This document shows, piece by piece, positions 39,709 to 49,339 of a stretch of 64,000 nt of DNA. Source of the stretch: JAEZDP01 sp044508265 (GTDB lineage: Bacteria; Acidobacteriota; Vicinamibacteria; Vicinamibacterales; Vicinamibacteraceae). The notes below the pieces were generated by a model, which was not told the DNA's origin, did no database searches, and saw only the letters and a program-made list of their open reading frames with translations. Each line of letters opens with the position of its first letter. The first letter of the stretch is position 1. The translations under genes and the position numbers were made by a program. The stretch lies in the NCBI GenBank assembly GCA_044508265.1, contig JBIQIB010000001.1, positions 1 through 64,000 of the forward strand, given 5' to 3'.

Positions 39709-40811
39709 AGCATCGGCAGGTCGTTCGCCCCGTCGCCCACGGCCACGACCTGCTGCATGTCCAGGCCTTCGGTCCGGGCAATCTGCGTGAGCAGTTCCGC
39801 CTTGCGCGCGCCGTCCACGATGGGCTCGCGCACCTCGCCCGTGACGACACCGTCACGGATGTCGAGTTCGTTGGCGTGCAGGTAGTCGATGCCGAGCCGC
39901 TGCTGCAGGACGCGTCCCACGAACGTGAACCCGCCGGAGAGGATGGCGGTCCGATAGCCGAGCCGGCGCAGGGTGCTGACGAGGCGCTCCGCGCCGTCCA
40001 TCAGCGGCACCGCGTCGATGACCTCCTGCAGCGCCGTCTCGGGCATGCCGCGCAGCAGCGCCACCCGCTGCCTGAAGCTCGTCCTGAAGTCCATCTCGCC
40101 GCGCATGGCGGCTTCGGTGATGGCGGCCACCTGCGCGCCGACGCCAGCGTGCCTGGCGAGTTCGTCGATGACCTCGGCGCGAATCAGCGTCGAATCCATG
40201 TCGAACGCGATGAGCCGGCGGTGACGGCGGTACGCGGTGTCGTGCTGAAACGCGACGTCTATCCCGTGACGCATCGCCAGCGCGAGCAGGTCGCCGCGGA
40301 ACGCCGTTTCGTCGGCCAGCGTCCCGGAGGCTGCCAGTTCGACGCACACCCGCGGCACTTCCAGGGGCGGACCGAGCGGCACGCGTCCGGACAGGCGGTC
40401 GATGCTGTCGATGTTCAGCCCGGCGCGGGCGACCGCACCGCTCACGTCCGTCAGGTGCGCTGCCGTCAGCGTCGAGCCCAGCATCGTCACGAGATACCGG
40501 CCCTTGCCCTGGGCGGCCACCCACGCCTGGTAGTCCTCTTCCGCGGCGGCGGTGAAGCGCACCTGCACGCCCAGCTCGTGGGCCTTGAGCAGCAGTTCGG
40601 TCAGGAGCGGCGACGCCTTCATGGCGTCGGAGAGCTCGACGAGCAGCCCGAGCGCGAGCGAGCCGTGGATCACGGCCTGCCCGATGTCGAGGATGCGCGC
40701 CCCGGACTCGGCGAGGATGCCGGTCAGGGCGTGGGTCACACCGGCGCGGTCGGGGCCGGTGACGTCAATCTGGAGCACACGGGCGGTCGGGAGGGCGGAC
40801 ATGCAGCTCAT
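39709..40811 (-). CDS. serB: Phosphoserine phosphatase with two ACT domains (3' end in gap)
   Basis: About 367 codons visible. Two N-terminal ACT-like domains (about 10-85 and 100-175), then the HAD phosphatase core: DMDSTLI (motif I nucleophile), LSGGF (motif II) and GDGANDLPM (motif IV), where the sequence enters the N-run. The missing part is the last 70-80 residues. It removes phosphate from phosphoserine, the last step of serine synthesis; the ACT domains may sense an amino acid. Start ATG 40811, or ATG 40802. Confidence 0.93.
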
Positions 40812-40899
40812 TAGCGTACTGCGAGCGGCCGGGCCCCGTCACGGCGGCGTTGTCGATCGCGCGCGGTCCCATCCGACCATACGGTGGAAAGGGGACACC

Positions 40900-41397
40900 A
40901 TGACCGTCACATCGAGCAGCAGCGCGAAGATCTTCACCCACCTCTGGTACGCGGAACATGCCGAAGAGGCCGCACGCTTCTACACCTCGATCTTCCCCGA
41001 CTCGCGGGTGGACCACGTGTGGTCGTTGCCGGCCGAGACGCCGAGCGGCCCGGCCGGCTCGGTTGTCGTCGTGGACTTCACGCTGTTCGGCCAGCGGTTC
41101 CAGGCGATGACGGCTGGACCGCACCACGAGTTCAACGACGCCATCTCCATCGTCGTGGCGTGCGACGACCAGGCCGAGATCGACCGCTACTGGGAGGCAC
41201 TGCTCTCGGACGGCGGCCGCGAGCAGGCCTGCGGATGGCTCACCGACAGGTACGGCGTGCGCTGGCAGATCGTGCCCGCGGCGCTGGACGAGATGATGCG
41301 CAGCGGCGACGTCGCGCGGGTCAAGCGGGTGACGAAGGCGATGCTGGGTATGGTAAAGCTCGACATCGCGCAGCTCGAACAGGCATACCAGTCATGA
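40900..41397 (+). CDS. VOC-family protein (PhnB / 3-demethylubiquinone-methyltransferase-like)
   Basis: A 165-residue vicinal-oxygen-chelate fold protein. FTHLWYAEHAEEAARFYTSI and QRFQAMTAGPHHEFNDAISI are the standard PhnB-like repeats, and GWLTDRYGVRWQIVP is the C-terminal signature. The database name 3-demethylubiquinone-9 3-methyltransferase is misleading: no SAM motif is present. Function unknown. AAAGGGGA precedes ATG 40900. Confidence 0.88.
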   Translation: MTVTSSSSAKIFTHLWYAEHAEEAARFYTSIFPDSRVDHVWSLPAETPSGPAGSVVVVDFTLFGQRFQAMTAGPHHEFNDAISIVVACDDQAEIDRYWEALLSDGGREQACGWLTDRYGVRWQIVPAALDEMMRSGDVARVKRVTKAMLGMVKLDIAQLEQAYQS

Positions 41398-41433
41398 ACG
41401 ACGGGTGCCGCGCGGCCGCGCTCACCTGTCCCG

Positions 41434-42348
41434 ATGACGCCTGACCACCGCCGCCAGCTTGCCTATCTGCTGATCCTGACGACGCCCGCGTTGTGGAGCG
41501 TCAACTACCTGGTGGCCAGGACGGCGCCCGGCGTCATCGCGCCGCACATGCTCGCGCTGTGCCGGTGGGCGCTGGCCGGCGCGCTCCTCGCCGCGCTGGC
41601 GTGGTCGGAGATCCGGGCCAGTCGTGGCGCGGTCGCGCACGAGTGGTGGCAACTGGCCGTGCTTGGCGCGCTCGGCATGTGGATCTGCGGCGCGTTCGTG
41701 TACATCGGCGGCCGCACGACCAGCGCCACGAACATCAGCCTGATCTATGCGCTGTCGCCGGTGCTGATCGCACTCTTCTCGTCGGCGGTGCTCGGCGAGC
41801 GGCTGGCGCTGGTGCAGGCGGGCGGGATCGGTCTGAGCCTCGCCGGCTTCGTCCACATCGCGCTGGCCGGCCGATGGCACGACCTTGGCGCGGTGCGGCT
41901 GACGCCGGGCGACTGGTGGATCCTCATCGCCGCCGTCGCGTGGGCCGCCTACACGCTGCTGCTCAGGCGCTGGCCGTCGGCGTTCGGCCCGACGGCGCGG
42001 CTCGCGCTGATCGCGGGCGGCGGTGTGCTGGTGCTGCTGCCATTCACGATCGTCGAGGCCCTGCTGGAACCGCCGGTCTTCTCGTGGCAGGCGGCGGGCT
42101 TCGTCGTGGCCACGGCGCTGTCGCCGGCATTCGGCGCGTACCTCTCGTACTCGTTCATGCTCGGGGAGCTGGGCGCCGCGCGCACCGGCGTGGTGATGTA
42201 TCTCGGCCCCGTCTATGCGGCCGCGCTCGCGTGGGTCGTCCTCGGCGAGCCGGTGCGTTCGTTCCACTGGGTCGGCGCCGCACTCATCCTGCCCGGCATC
42301 TACCTGGTCACGAGATCGCCGGCCGACCGGCCGCATCACCGGCGCTGA
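41434..42348 (+). CDS. EamA/DMT-superfamily transporter
   Basis: A 304-residue membrane protein with ten hydrophobic segments in two EamA repeats (LWSVNYLVART in the first; GDWWILIAAVAWAAYTLLLRRW opens the second). Members export amino acids, nucleotides or other metabolites; the substrate cannot be told. The 3' end overlaps the convergent P-type ATPase gene by 13 bases. Confidence 0.9.
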   Translation: MTPDHRRQLAYLLILTTPALWSVNYLVARTAPGVIAPHMLALCRWALAGALLAALAWSEIRASRGAVAHEWWQLAVLGALGMWICGAFVYIGGRTTSATNISLIYALSPVLIALFSSAVLGERLALVQAGGIGLSLAGFVHIALAGRWHDLGAVRLTPGDWWILIAAVAWAAYTLLLRRWPSAFGPTARLALIAGGGVLVLLPFTIVEALLEPPVFSWQAAGFVVATALSPAFGAYLSYSFMLGELGAARTGVVMYLGPVYAAALAWVVLGEPVRSFHWVGAALILPGIYLVTRSPADRPHHRR

Positions 42349-45146
42349 CGGCGCGTCACGAGCTTGCTCAGCTCACGGAGCCACAGCACCGAGCTGGCGA
42401 CCACGGCGCAGAACAGCCAGTCGGCGCCGGTGAGCGCCACGGTGCCGAACGACCGCTGCAGCCACGGCACGTAGATGACGGCGACCTGCAGGACGAGCGA
42501 CACGCCTATCGCGCCCCAGAGCCAGCGGTTCACGAAGAGATGCGCGAAGGCGCTGTGCTCATCCGAGCGCGCGTTCGGCACGTTGAACACCTGGAACAGC
42601 ATCAGCGTGGTGAACGCCATCGTCTGGCCGTACCTGAGTTCGCCGGCGCCGTCGACCAGCCCGCCGGGCAGCGACGCGTCGAGCACGAACAGCGTGCCGG
42701 CAGCCATGACCGCGCCGACGAGAACGATGCCGCGCCACATCCGCGGGGTCAGCACGCCCTCGTCGGTCGGCCGCGGCGGCTGGTGCATCAGGCCGTCGTC
42801 TGCAGGGTCGACACCGAGCGCCAGCGCAGGCAGGCCGTCGGTCACCAGGTTGATCCAGAGGATCTGCGTCGCCAGCAACGGCAGCACCACGGCCTCGCCG
42901 CTGATGTCGAGCCCGATCTGCCGCGCGAACAGCACACCGAAGAACATCGTGAGCACTTCGCCGAAGTTCGACGACAGCAGGTACCGGAGGAACTTCCGGA
43001 TGTTGTCGAAGATGGCGCGCCCTTCCTCGACGGCAGCCACGATCGTCGCGAAGTTGTCGTCGGCGAGCACCAGGTCGGCCGCCTCCTTCGAGACGTCGGT
43101 TCCGGTGATGCCCATGGCGATGCCGACATCGGCACGCTTCAGCGCCGGCGCGTCGTTGACGCCGTCACCCGTCATCGCGACGATGGCGCCGGTGTCGCGC
43201 AGGGCCTCGACGATGCGCAGCTTGTGCGAGGGGTTGACGCGGGCATAGACCGACACGTCCGCGACGACCGACGGCAGCTCGCCGTCGCCAACGCCGTCGA
43301 GCTCGGCGCCGGTGATGGTGCGTCCATCGGGCGAGATGTCGAGCTCGCGCGCGATCACCGCCGCCGTCGTCGGATGGTCGCCCGTGATCATCAGCGGCCG
43401 GATGCCGGCGGCCTTCGCGCGTGCGACGGCATCGCGCGCTTCGGCGCGGGGCGGATCGATCATGCCGATGAGCCCGGCGAAGACCAGGTCTGCTTCGATA
43501 GCGTCGTCAGGTCCGTTCGCACCTGTCGGCAGGTCGCCGGCAGCCAGCGGACGGCCCGCGACCCCCAGCGTGCGCAGGGCCTCGCCGGCCAGGCGCTCGT
43601 TGAGCTCGAGGATCTCGGCGCGCCGTTCGGGCGTGAGCTCGCGCGAGCCGTCGCCCACGAGCTCCCGCGTGCACCTGGTGAGCAGCACGTCGGGTGCGCC
43701 CTTGGTGAACACCATGCCGCCGCCGTCGGCGGCGTTGCGATGGAGCGTGGTCATCAGCTTCCGCTCCGAGGAGAACGGCACCTCCCCGACGCGGGGCAGA
43801 CGTTCGTCCAGGGGCGCCGGACTGATGCCCGCCTTGCGGGCGGCGACGAGCAGGGCGCCCTCGGTCGGGTCGCCCTGCACCGTCCATGTGCCGTCGCGTT
43901 CGAGGAGCGCCGCGTTGTTTGCCCGGTCCGACGCGGTCAGCGCCCGCTCGAGCTCGATCGCGAGCGGGCCGTCCACCGGACCACCGTCGTCACGACGCAC
44001 CGCGCCCTGCGGCGCATAGCCTGCGCCATCGAACGTGACGCGGCCACTGGCCGTCACGACCACGCGCACGGTCATCTCGTTCTTCGTCAGCGTGCCGGTC
44101 TTGTCCGACGCGATGACTGTCGCCGAGCCAAGCGACTCGACAGCCGCCAGATGCCGCACGATCGCGCGGCGGCGCGCCATGCGCTGGACGCCGATCGCGA
44201 GCACCGCGGTCACGACGGCCGGAAGGCCCTCCGGCACCGCGGCCACCGCCAGCGCGACGCCGAGGATCAGCACGTCGAACAGCCCCGCGGCGCTGCGGAC
44301 GTCCTCGACGACGATGATCGTCGCGATCATCACCGCCGCGATCACCAGGACGACGAGGCCGAGTACCTTGCCGATGCGGTCGAGCTCCAGCTGCAGCGGC
44401 GTCTGCTGCTCGGGGGTGTCCTCGAGCAGTCCGGCGATCCGCCCCATCTCCGTCTGCATCCCGGTGGCCGTGACGACGGCGGTGCCGTGGCCGTAGGTGA
44501 CGGCCGTGCCGCTGAAGATCGTGTTGTGCCTGTCGCCGAGCGGCACGTCGCCGGGGATGGTCTGCGTGTCCTTCGCCACGGGCAGGCTCTCGCCCGTCAG
44601 CGCCGCCTCGCTCGTCTGCAGCGCGACCGACTCGATCAGCCGTGCATCGGCGGGGATCGTGTCGCCTTCGTCCACGAGCACGACGTCGCCCGGGACGATC
44701 TCCGTGGCGGGGATGCTGCGTCGCGCCCCGCCGCGGATGACCGTGGCTTCGTCGGCGGCCATCGCGCGCAGCGCGGCCACGGCGGCTTCGGCACGCGCTT
44801 CCTGCACGTAGCCCATCGTCGCGTTGAGCAGGACGACGACGAAGATCGCGATGGCCTCGTAGGGCAGGGCGGCGTCGCCCTCGATGGCCCACAGCGCTGC
44901 GGAGATCGCGGTGGCGATCAGCAGCAGGATGACGAGGACGTCCTGGAACTGCGCGAGGAAGCGACGCCACGCCGGATCAGGCGGCCTGCTCGACAGCTGG
45001 TTGGCGCCGTATCGCTCCAGCCTGGCGCGTGCCTCGTCGTCGGTCAGGCCGGCGTGGGCGTCCGTGCCGAGCGTCGCAAGGAGGTCGTCGAGTTCCCGGC
45101 GGTAGGCGTCGTCGATGTCGGGGACATCAGTCGCGGCAGCAGGCAC
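42336..45146 (-). CDS. Calcium-type P-type ATPase
   Basis: A 936-residue P2-type ATPase. N-terminal cation-ATPase domain, TGES in the actuator domain, VAAVPEGLP in M4 (Ca-site Glu), phosphorylation site DKTGTLT with Asp348, MVFTKGAPD in the nucleotide domain, TGDGVNDAPALK, SSNFGEVLTMFF in M5 and NLVTDGLPALALG in M6. The M4/M5/M6 acidic and Asn residues match SERCA/PMR1-type calcium pumps, so it probably exports Ca2+ or Mn2+. The start is a GTG at 45146. A hairpin lies between it and the reductase gene upstream. Confidence 0.92.
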   Translation of the reverse strand: MPAAATDVPDIDDAYRRELDDLLATLGTDAHAGLTDDEARARLERYGANQLSSRPPDPAWRRFLAQFQDVLVILLLIATAISAALWAIEGDAALPYEAIAIFVVVLLNATMGYVQEARAEAAVAALRAMAADEATVIRGGARRSIPATEIVPGDVVLVDEGDTIPADARLIESVALQTSEAALTGESLPVAKDTQTIPGDVPLGDRHNTIFSGTAVTYGHGTAVVTATGMQTEMGRIAGLLEDTPEQQTPLQLELDRIGKVLGLVVLVIAAVMIATIIVVEDVRSAAGLFDVLILGVALAVAAVPEGLPAVVTAVLAIGVQRMARRRAIVRHLAAVESLGSATVIASDKTGTLTKNEMTVRVVVTASGRVTFDGAGYAPQGAVRRDDGGPVDGPLAIELERALTASDRANNAALLERDGTWTVQGDPTEGALLVAARKAGISPAPLDERLPRVGEVPFSSERKLMTTLHRNAADGGGMVFTKGAPDVLLTRCTRELVGDGSRELTPERRAEILELNERLAGEALRTLGVAGRPLAAGDLPTGANGPDDAIEADLVFAGLIGMIDPPRAEARDAVARAKAAGIRPLMITGDHPTTAAVIARELDISPDGRTITGAELDGVGDGELPSVVADVSVYARVNPSHKLRIVEALRDTGAIVAMTGDGVNDAPALKRADVGIAMGITGTDVSKEAADLVLADDNFATIVAAVEEGRAIFDNIRKFLRYLLSSNFGEVLTMFFGVLFARQIGLDISGEAVVLPLLATQILWINLVTDGLPALALGVDPADDGLMHQPPRPTDEGVLTPRMWRGIVLVGAVMAAGTLFVLDASLPGGLVDGAGELRYGQTMAFTTLMLFQVFNVPNARSDEHSAFAHLFVNRWLWGAIGVSLVLQVAVIYVPWLQRSFGTVALTGADWLFCAVVASSVLWLRELSKLVTRRQRR

Positions 45147-45164
45147 GATGGCGGGTGGGGGAGA

Positions 45165-45193
45165 GCGGCGCGTCCTGGTCAGGGACGCGCCGC
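45165..45193 (-). terminator. Hairpin between reductase and P-type ATPase genes
   Basis: An 11-bp stem (45165-45175 with 45183-45193) with a 7-base loop starts 5 bases after the reductase stop. No T tract; it may reduce read-through into the ATPase gene. Confidence 0.45.
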
Positions 45194-45197
45194 TGCG

Positions 45198-45902
45198 TCA
45201 ACGGTTGCGGAGTGCCTCGAGGATCTGCCGGAGGGCCTCGTCTGCGGCGGCGCGGTACTCGGCGAGCTTGTTCCTGTCGGCTGCCGCGAGCGCGTCGCGC
45301 AGGCGCGCCGCGTCGAAGTCGTGCGTATAGCAGGGCGTGCCCGTCTGGTGCCGCCACGACTCGTCCAGGCTGCCGGCGTCCACGGGATCGAAGCCGAGCT
45401 CGTCAACGAGGCGCATCACCTTCGCCCGCGCCTCGGGCGGATCGCCCGATACCGGAAGGGCGACGCGATCGGGGGCGCCCTTCGGCCTGGCCTTGTCGAT
45501 CAGGTTCGTCGAGTAGATGTTGTTGAACGCCTTGACCACGGGGCGTCCGAGGTGCTCCGACACCCACACACTCTCGACCTTCCCCTGCTCGAGCTCCGGG
45601 ATGCTGCCGTCACGCGACGGGTAGTAGTTCCCGGTGTCGACGACGGCGACGTCGGCAGGCACGCCGGCAAACAGGTCCGCGGGCAGATCGGGGATCGCCC
45701 CCTGCGGGATCGTGACGACGACGATCTCGCCGCTGCGTGCGGCCTCCGAGGCCGTCACGGGGCGGACGCCAAGCTCCGACGCGAGTTCCTGCAGCGTCTC
45801 CGGCCCGCGCGAGTTCGCGATGGCCACATCGTGTCCGAGGGCAGCGAGCCGCCTGGCGAGCGCGCTGCCGATCATCCCTGCGCCGATGATTCCTATTCGC
45901 AT
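45198..45902 (-). CDS. NADPH-dependent F420 reductase-like oxidoreductase
   Basis: A 234-residue protein with the N-terminal dinucleotide motif GIIGAGMIGSALARRL (residues 4-19) and the NSRGPETL NADP-binding loop. The fold is that of F420H2:NADP oxidoreductase. VKAFNNIYSTNL and SGDPPEA are family motifs. In bacteria without F420 such proteins are usually simple NADP reductases, so F420 use is not certain. It is cytoplasmic, with an ATG start. Confidence 0.85.
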   Translation of the reverse strand: MRIGIIGAGMIGSALARRLAALGHDVAIANSRGPETLQELASELGVRPVTASEAARSGEIVVVTIPQGAIPDLPADLFAGVPADVAVVDTGNYYPSRDGSIPELEQGKVESVWVSEHLGRPVVKAFNNIYSTNLIDKARPKGAPDRVALPVSGDPPEARAKVMRLVDELGFDPVDAGSLDESWRHQTGTPCYTHDFDAARLRDALAAADRNKLAEYRAAADEALRQILEALRNR

Positions 45903-45941
45903 GACTCCGATCGTACTCCCGGGGGCGACCCGCTTGCCAGG

Positions 45942-45977
45942 GAGGCGGAGGAGGCGGAGGAGGCGGAGAGAGCGGAG
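45942..45977. repeat. 9-bp purine-rich tandem repeat upstream of tRNA-Arg
   Basis: Three exact copies of GAGGCGGAG and a fourth AGAGCGGAG in direct tandem, followed by a further GCGGAGG-rich stretch to about 46010. It lies between the reductase start and tRNA-Arg. Confidence 0.7.
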
Positions 45978-46038
45978 AGGGTCACGCGGAGGCGCGGAGG
46001 GCGCGGAGGGTCTGCTAGCATGGCTGTGCTGCTTCAGA

Positions 46039-46115
<77 letters not shown>

Positions 46116-46118
46116 GCC

Positions 46119-46147
46119 TTGACATCGCCATCGGCCACTCATACGGT
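46119..46147 (+). promoter_or_regulatory. Sigma-70-type promoter before the DUF6807 gene
   Basis: A perfect -35 TTGACA (46119-46124), a 17-base spacer and TACGGT (46142-46147). It begins right after the tRNA-Arg CCA end. Predicted start near 46154, leader about 24 bases. Confidence 0.6.
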
Positions 46148-46177
46148 ACGAACAGTCCTCTTCGGCCGAGATCGCCC

Positions 46178-47215
46178 ATGACTGTCGCGGTTCCGGCGGC
46201 GCCCCTGCGTCGCCTCGTCCTCCTTGTCGTCAGCCTGTCGTGCATGGCCGGCGCGGCATCGGCGCAGGTCACCTTCACCCGGACGCCCGACCGCGTGAAC
46301 GTCGACGTTGACGGCGAGCCCTTCACCGCGTTCGTCATTGGCGGCGAGCACCTCAATCGCGTGCACCTGCATCCGCTCCGGGCCGCCTCCGGCACCGTCG
46401 TGACGCGATCGGTGCCCGCGGGGCAGGTGCCTGGCGAGACGACCGATCACCCGCATCATGCCGGCCTGTTCTACGGGCATGGCGACGTCAACGGGCTGAA
46501 CTTCTGGGCGATCCGGAACGAGCCGCCGGGCGCGACACCTGATGAGAAGCTGGGACGCATCGTCCTCCACGAGCTCGTGGAGATGCAGGAGGGGCCCCGG
46601 AGCGGCACCATCAAGGCCGTGCTGCACTGGGTGACGCCGGACGGCCGAACGCTCCTGACCGAACGGCGGCGCATGACGTTCCACGCGCATCCCGAACTGC
46701 GCATCGTGGACGTCGACATCGACCTCGAGGCACACGAGCGCGCCGTGTTCGGCGACACGAAGGAAGGCACCTTCGCGCTGCGCGTCGCGACAGTGCTCGA
46801 AGAGCCGGAAGCGCGGCGGAAGACGGGCGGGCCGCCTCGGACGGGTCGCCTGCGCAACGCGCAGGGCGGGGAGGGCGAGAAGGAGGTCTGGGGCCGGCAG
46901 TCCGAATGGGTCGACTACGCCGGTGTGATCGACGGCGAGCGCGTCGGCATCGTGATGATGGACCACCCGTCCAACCCGCGTCATCCGACCTACTGGCACT
47001 CGCGCGGCTACGGGCTGCATGCGATCAACCCGTTCGGCGTGCACGACTTCCTCAACGACGACTCGAAGGACGGCAGCCTCACGCTCGACGCGGGACAACG
47101 CGTGCGCTTCCGCTATCGCGTCGCGGTGCACCCCGGGTGGTCGGCGGCGCAGCTGACGGATCTGTTCCGCGAGTTCGCGGCGACGCCGGACGCCGGTGGC
47201 ACGGGGCGCCGATGA
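46178..47215 (+). CDS. Exported DUF6807 (PmoA-like) protein
   Basis: A 345-residue protein with a Sec signal peptide (cleavage near ASA-QVT, about residue 29) and one DUF6807 domain: TDHPHHAGLFYGHGDVNG, MDHPSNPRHPTYWHSRGYGLHAINPFG. The His-rich motifs may bind metal or a sugar. Family members are common next to sugar isomerases and oxidoreductases in Acidobacteriota and Planctomycetes; exact function unknown. Its stop overlaps the acpH ATG by 4 bases. Confidence 0.85.
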   Translation: MTVAVPAAPLRRLVLLVVSLSCMAGAASAQVTFTRTPDRVNVDVDGEPFTAFVIGGEHLNRVHLHPLRAASGTVVTRSVPAGQVPGETTDHPHHAGLFYGHGDVNGLNFWAIRNEPPGATPDEKLGRIVLHELVEMQEGPRSGTIKAVLHWVTPDGRTLLTERRRMTFHAHPELRIVDVDIDLEAHERAVFGDTKEGTFALRVATVLEEPEARRKTGGPPRTGRLRNAQGGEGEKEVWGRQSEWVDYAGVIDGERVGIVMMDHPSNPRHPTYWHSRGYGLHAINPFGVHDFLNDDSKDGSLTLDAGQRVRFRYRVAVHPGWSAAQLTDLFREFAATPDAGGTGRR

Positions 47216-47814
47216 ACTTCCTCGCGCACTTCCTCGTGGCCGAGAACGACGAGGAACTGCGTCTCGGCAGTCTGCTGGGCGACGTCGTCAAGGGGCGCGT
47301 CGAGCGCTACGACCATCCCGGCACGACCGAGGGGATCCGGGCGGGCATCCGGCTGCACCGGGCGGTCGACTCGTTCTCCGATACGCACGACGCGGTCCGA
47401 CGCAGCAGGCAGCGTCTCGTCCCGGCGTACGGGCATCTTGCCGGTGTGCTGGTGGACGTCTTCTACGACCACGTCCTGGCACGCACGTGGGCTGATCACC
47501 ACGCGGCGCCGCTGCCCGCCTTCGCACGCGACGTCTATCGGACGCTGCGCGAGAACCTGCCGCGGCTGCCACGTGAGGCGCACTCGCTCGTGGGCGCGAT
47601 GACGCGTGGCGACTGGCTTACGCGTTACGCCAGCCTTGCCGGGATTGACGGCACGCTGCGCGAGATGGCGCATCGCACGGCCGTGGCGCGCGGCATCGCC
47701 GGTGCGGCGGCCGACCTCGACAGGGACTACGACGCGTACGCGTCCGAGTTTGCCGCGTTCATGCCCGACCTGCGCACGCACGCGGCGGAGGTGGTGCGTG
47801 GCCTGCCCACGTGA
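47212..47814 (+). CDS. acpH: Acyl carrier protein phosphodiesterase
   Basis: A 200-residue protein matching AcpH: MNFLAHFLVA at the start, GSLLGDVVKGR, HRAVDSFSDTH and DVFYDHVLARTW with the HD-like metal-binding residues. It removes the phosphopantetheine arm from ACP. The ATG at 47212 overlaps the stop of the DUF6807 gene (ATGA). A phosphopantetheinyl transferase, the opposing activity, is at 55462 but not linked. Confidence 0.87.
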   Translation: MNFLAHFLVAENDEELRLGSLLGDVVKGRVERYDHPGTTEGIRAGIRLHRAVDSFSDTHDAVRRSRQRLVPAYGHLAGVLVDVFYDHVLARTWADHHAAPLPAFARDVYRTLRENLPRLPREAHSLVGAMTRGDWLTRYASLAGIDGTLREMAHRTAVARGIAGAAADLDRDYDAYASEFAAFMPDLRTHAAEVVRGLPT

Positions 47815-47907
47815 GCGCGGTCCGCAGCGGAGCGGCTCTCCCACCTCGACGCCGCGCCGTGATCGCGGCGCGCGACGGGCGCCGTACGGCGCGCCGCTGG
47901 AGCCGAC

Positions 47908-48747
47908 ATGTCCATGATGACGTGGCGCCCGGGTGCTGAGCTCGCCGAGCACGTGGCGTTCTACTGGTACGCCGACCTGCCAGCCACGTCCGGCGGCCAC
48001 GACATCGAGCGGGTGCTGCCGCACGGCGGCATGCAGCTCGTCGTGAGCCTGCGCGATGCGCCGATGCGCGTGTTCGACAGGGATGATCCGTCACGCTGCG
48101 TGGCGACACCGTCGCTGATCGTGACGGGCCCCTCGGACTGCTACAGCCTCATCAGCCGTGGCGACACGGCGGCGACGGTCGGCGTGGTGTTCCGCCCGGG
48201 CGGGGCAGTCGCCTTCACCGGCTGCCCGTCCTCCGAGCTGTTCGACCTCGACGTGGACGTCGGCGTGCTCTGGGGCCGCACGCTGAGCGACGAGCTGCGC
48301 AACAGGGTGATGGCCGCGGAGACGCCTCACGCGAAGGTTGCGGTGCTCGAGGACGTGCTGCGCCGGCGGCAGCGGCCGGAGCGTGCGGGGCATCCGGCGG
48401 TGGGCTACGCCGTGCAGGAGCTCAAGCGTCAGCCGGCGTCAGTGTCCGTGGGCGACGTCGTCGCCCGGATCGGGATCAGTCATCGGCGTTTCCTCGATCA
48501 CTTCACCTCAGCCGTCGGCCTGACGCCGAAACGCTTCAGCCGGGTGCAGCGGTTCCAGGCCGTGTTGCGGGGCAAGGCCACGCACGAGGAGCGCACGTGG
48601 GCCGACCTGGCTGCCGACTGCGGGTACGCGGATCAGGCCCACCTCGTGCGTGACTTCCGCGCGTTTGCCGGCGTAGCTCCCGAAGATTACCTGAACCGCC
48701 GGACGGCGTTTGCCAACCACCTCGTCGAGACGCCGGACATTCGGTAG
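47908..48747 (+). CDS. AraC-family transcriptional regulator
   Basis: A 279-residue protein with an N-terminal ligand domain of the DUF6597 type (FYWYADLPATSGGHDIERVLPHGG) and a C-terminal double helix-turn-helix of the AraC type (about 180-270: ISHRRFLDHFTSAVGLTPKRF and DQAHLVRDFRAFAGVAPEDY). It probably controls the VOC-family gene 96 bases downstream or itself. A GC-rich inverted repeat (about 47848-47895) lies just upstream of the start. Confidence 0.9.
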   Translation: MSMMTWRPGAELAEHVAFYWYADLPATSGGHDIERVLPHGGMQLVVSLRDAPMRVFDRDDPSRCVATPSLIVTGPSDCYSLISRGDTAATVGVVFRPGGAVAFTGCPSSELFDLDVDVGVLWGRTLSDELRNRVMAAETPHAKVAVLEDVLRRRQRPERAGHPAVGYAVQELKRQPASVSVGDVVARIGISHRRFLDHFTSAVGLTPKRFSRVQRFQAVLRGKATHEERTWADLAADCGYADQAHLVRDFRAFAGVAPEDYLNRRTAFANHLVETPDIR

Positions 48748-48843
48748 ACCGCCGCTGGGGTGGCCGGCCCTGGCAGGTCTCCTTCAATTTCGTTCAAGAC
48801 ACGGCGCGCGGTGTCGGACATGCTGGTCTCAGGAGGTGACCGA

Positions 48844-49278
48844 ATGTCCGTTTCACCGGTGCCCGAGGGCTACCCTCGGCTGAGTCCGTATCTCGTCGTC
48901 GACGAGCCAGAGGCGACGATCAGGTTCATGCGGGACGTCCTCGGTGGCGAGGATGTGCGCAGGAGCATGGACGCGAACGGGCGCGTGATGCACGCCGAGG
49001 TCCGTGTGGCCGACACGATCGTCATGGTGGGAGGCGCGACGCCGCAGTGGCCGGCGATTCCGGCCGCCCTGCACGTCTATGTGGACGACGTGGACGCCGC
49101 GTACGCGCGCGCGATGGCGACGGGCGCGACGTCGCTGACGCCGCCGACGCTGCAGCCGTACGGCGACAGGAGCGCATACGTCCGCGACGCCGCCGGCACG
49201 ACGTGGTTCCTCTCGACGCACGTCGAGGACGTGTCCGACGAGGAGATCCGCCGCCGCATGGCGAGCGCGGGCCGCTGA
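48844..49278 (+). CDS. VOC-family protein (glyoxalase/bleomycin-resistance-like)
   Basis: A 144-residue PhnB/glyoxalase-like protein: LSPYLVVDEPEATIRFMRDVLG, VMHAEVRVADTIVMVGG and AGTTWFLSTHVEDV. The fold binds metal and small molecules; substrate unknown. The Shine-Dalgarno AGGAGGTGA is a complete anti-SD match at good spacing, suggesting high translation. It follows the AraC regulator. Confidence 0.88.
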   Translation: MSVSPVPEGYPRLSPYLVVDEPEATIRFMRDVLGGEDVRRSMDANGRVMHAEVRVADTIVMVGGATPQWPAIPAALHVYVDDVDAAYARAMATGATSLTPPTLQPYGDRSAYVRDAAGTTWFLSTHVEDVSDEEIRRRMASAGR

Positions 49279-49339
49279 GATCAGGGGCCGGTGGCGGCGG
49301 GATCGGTGTCCGTGTCGGCGGCGGCGATCGATGGTGCGG

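Noticed and set aside
45942..46010. Purine-rich tract as a gene regulatory site for tRNA-Arg
   Set aside because: It is simple tandem repeat expansion and has no promoter-like sequence; listed only as a repeat.
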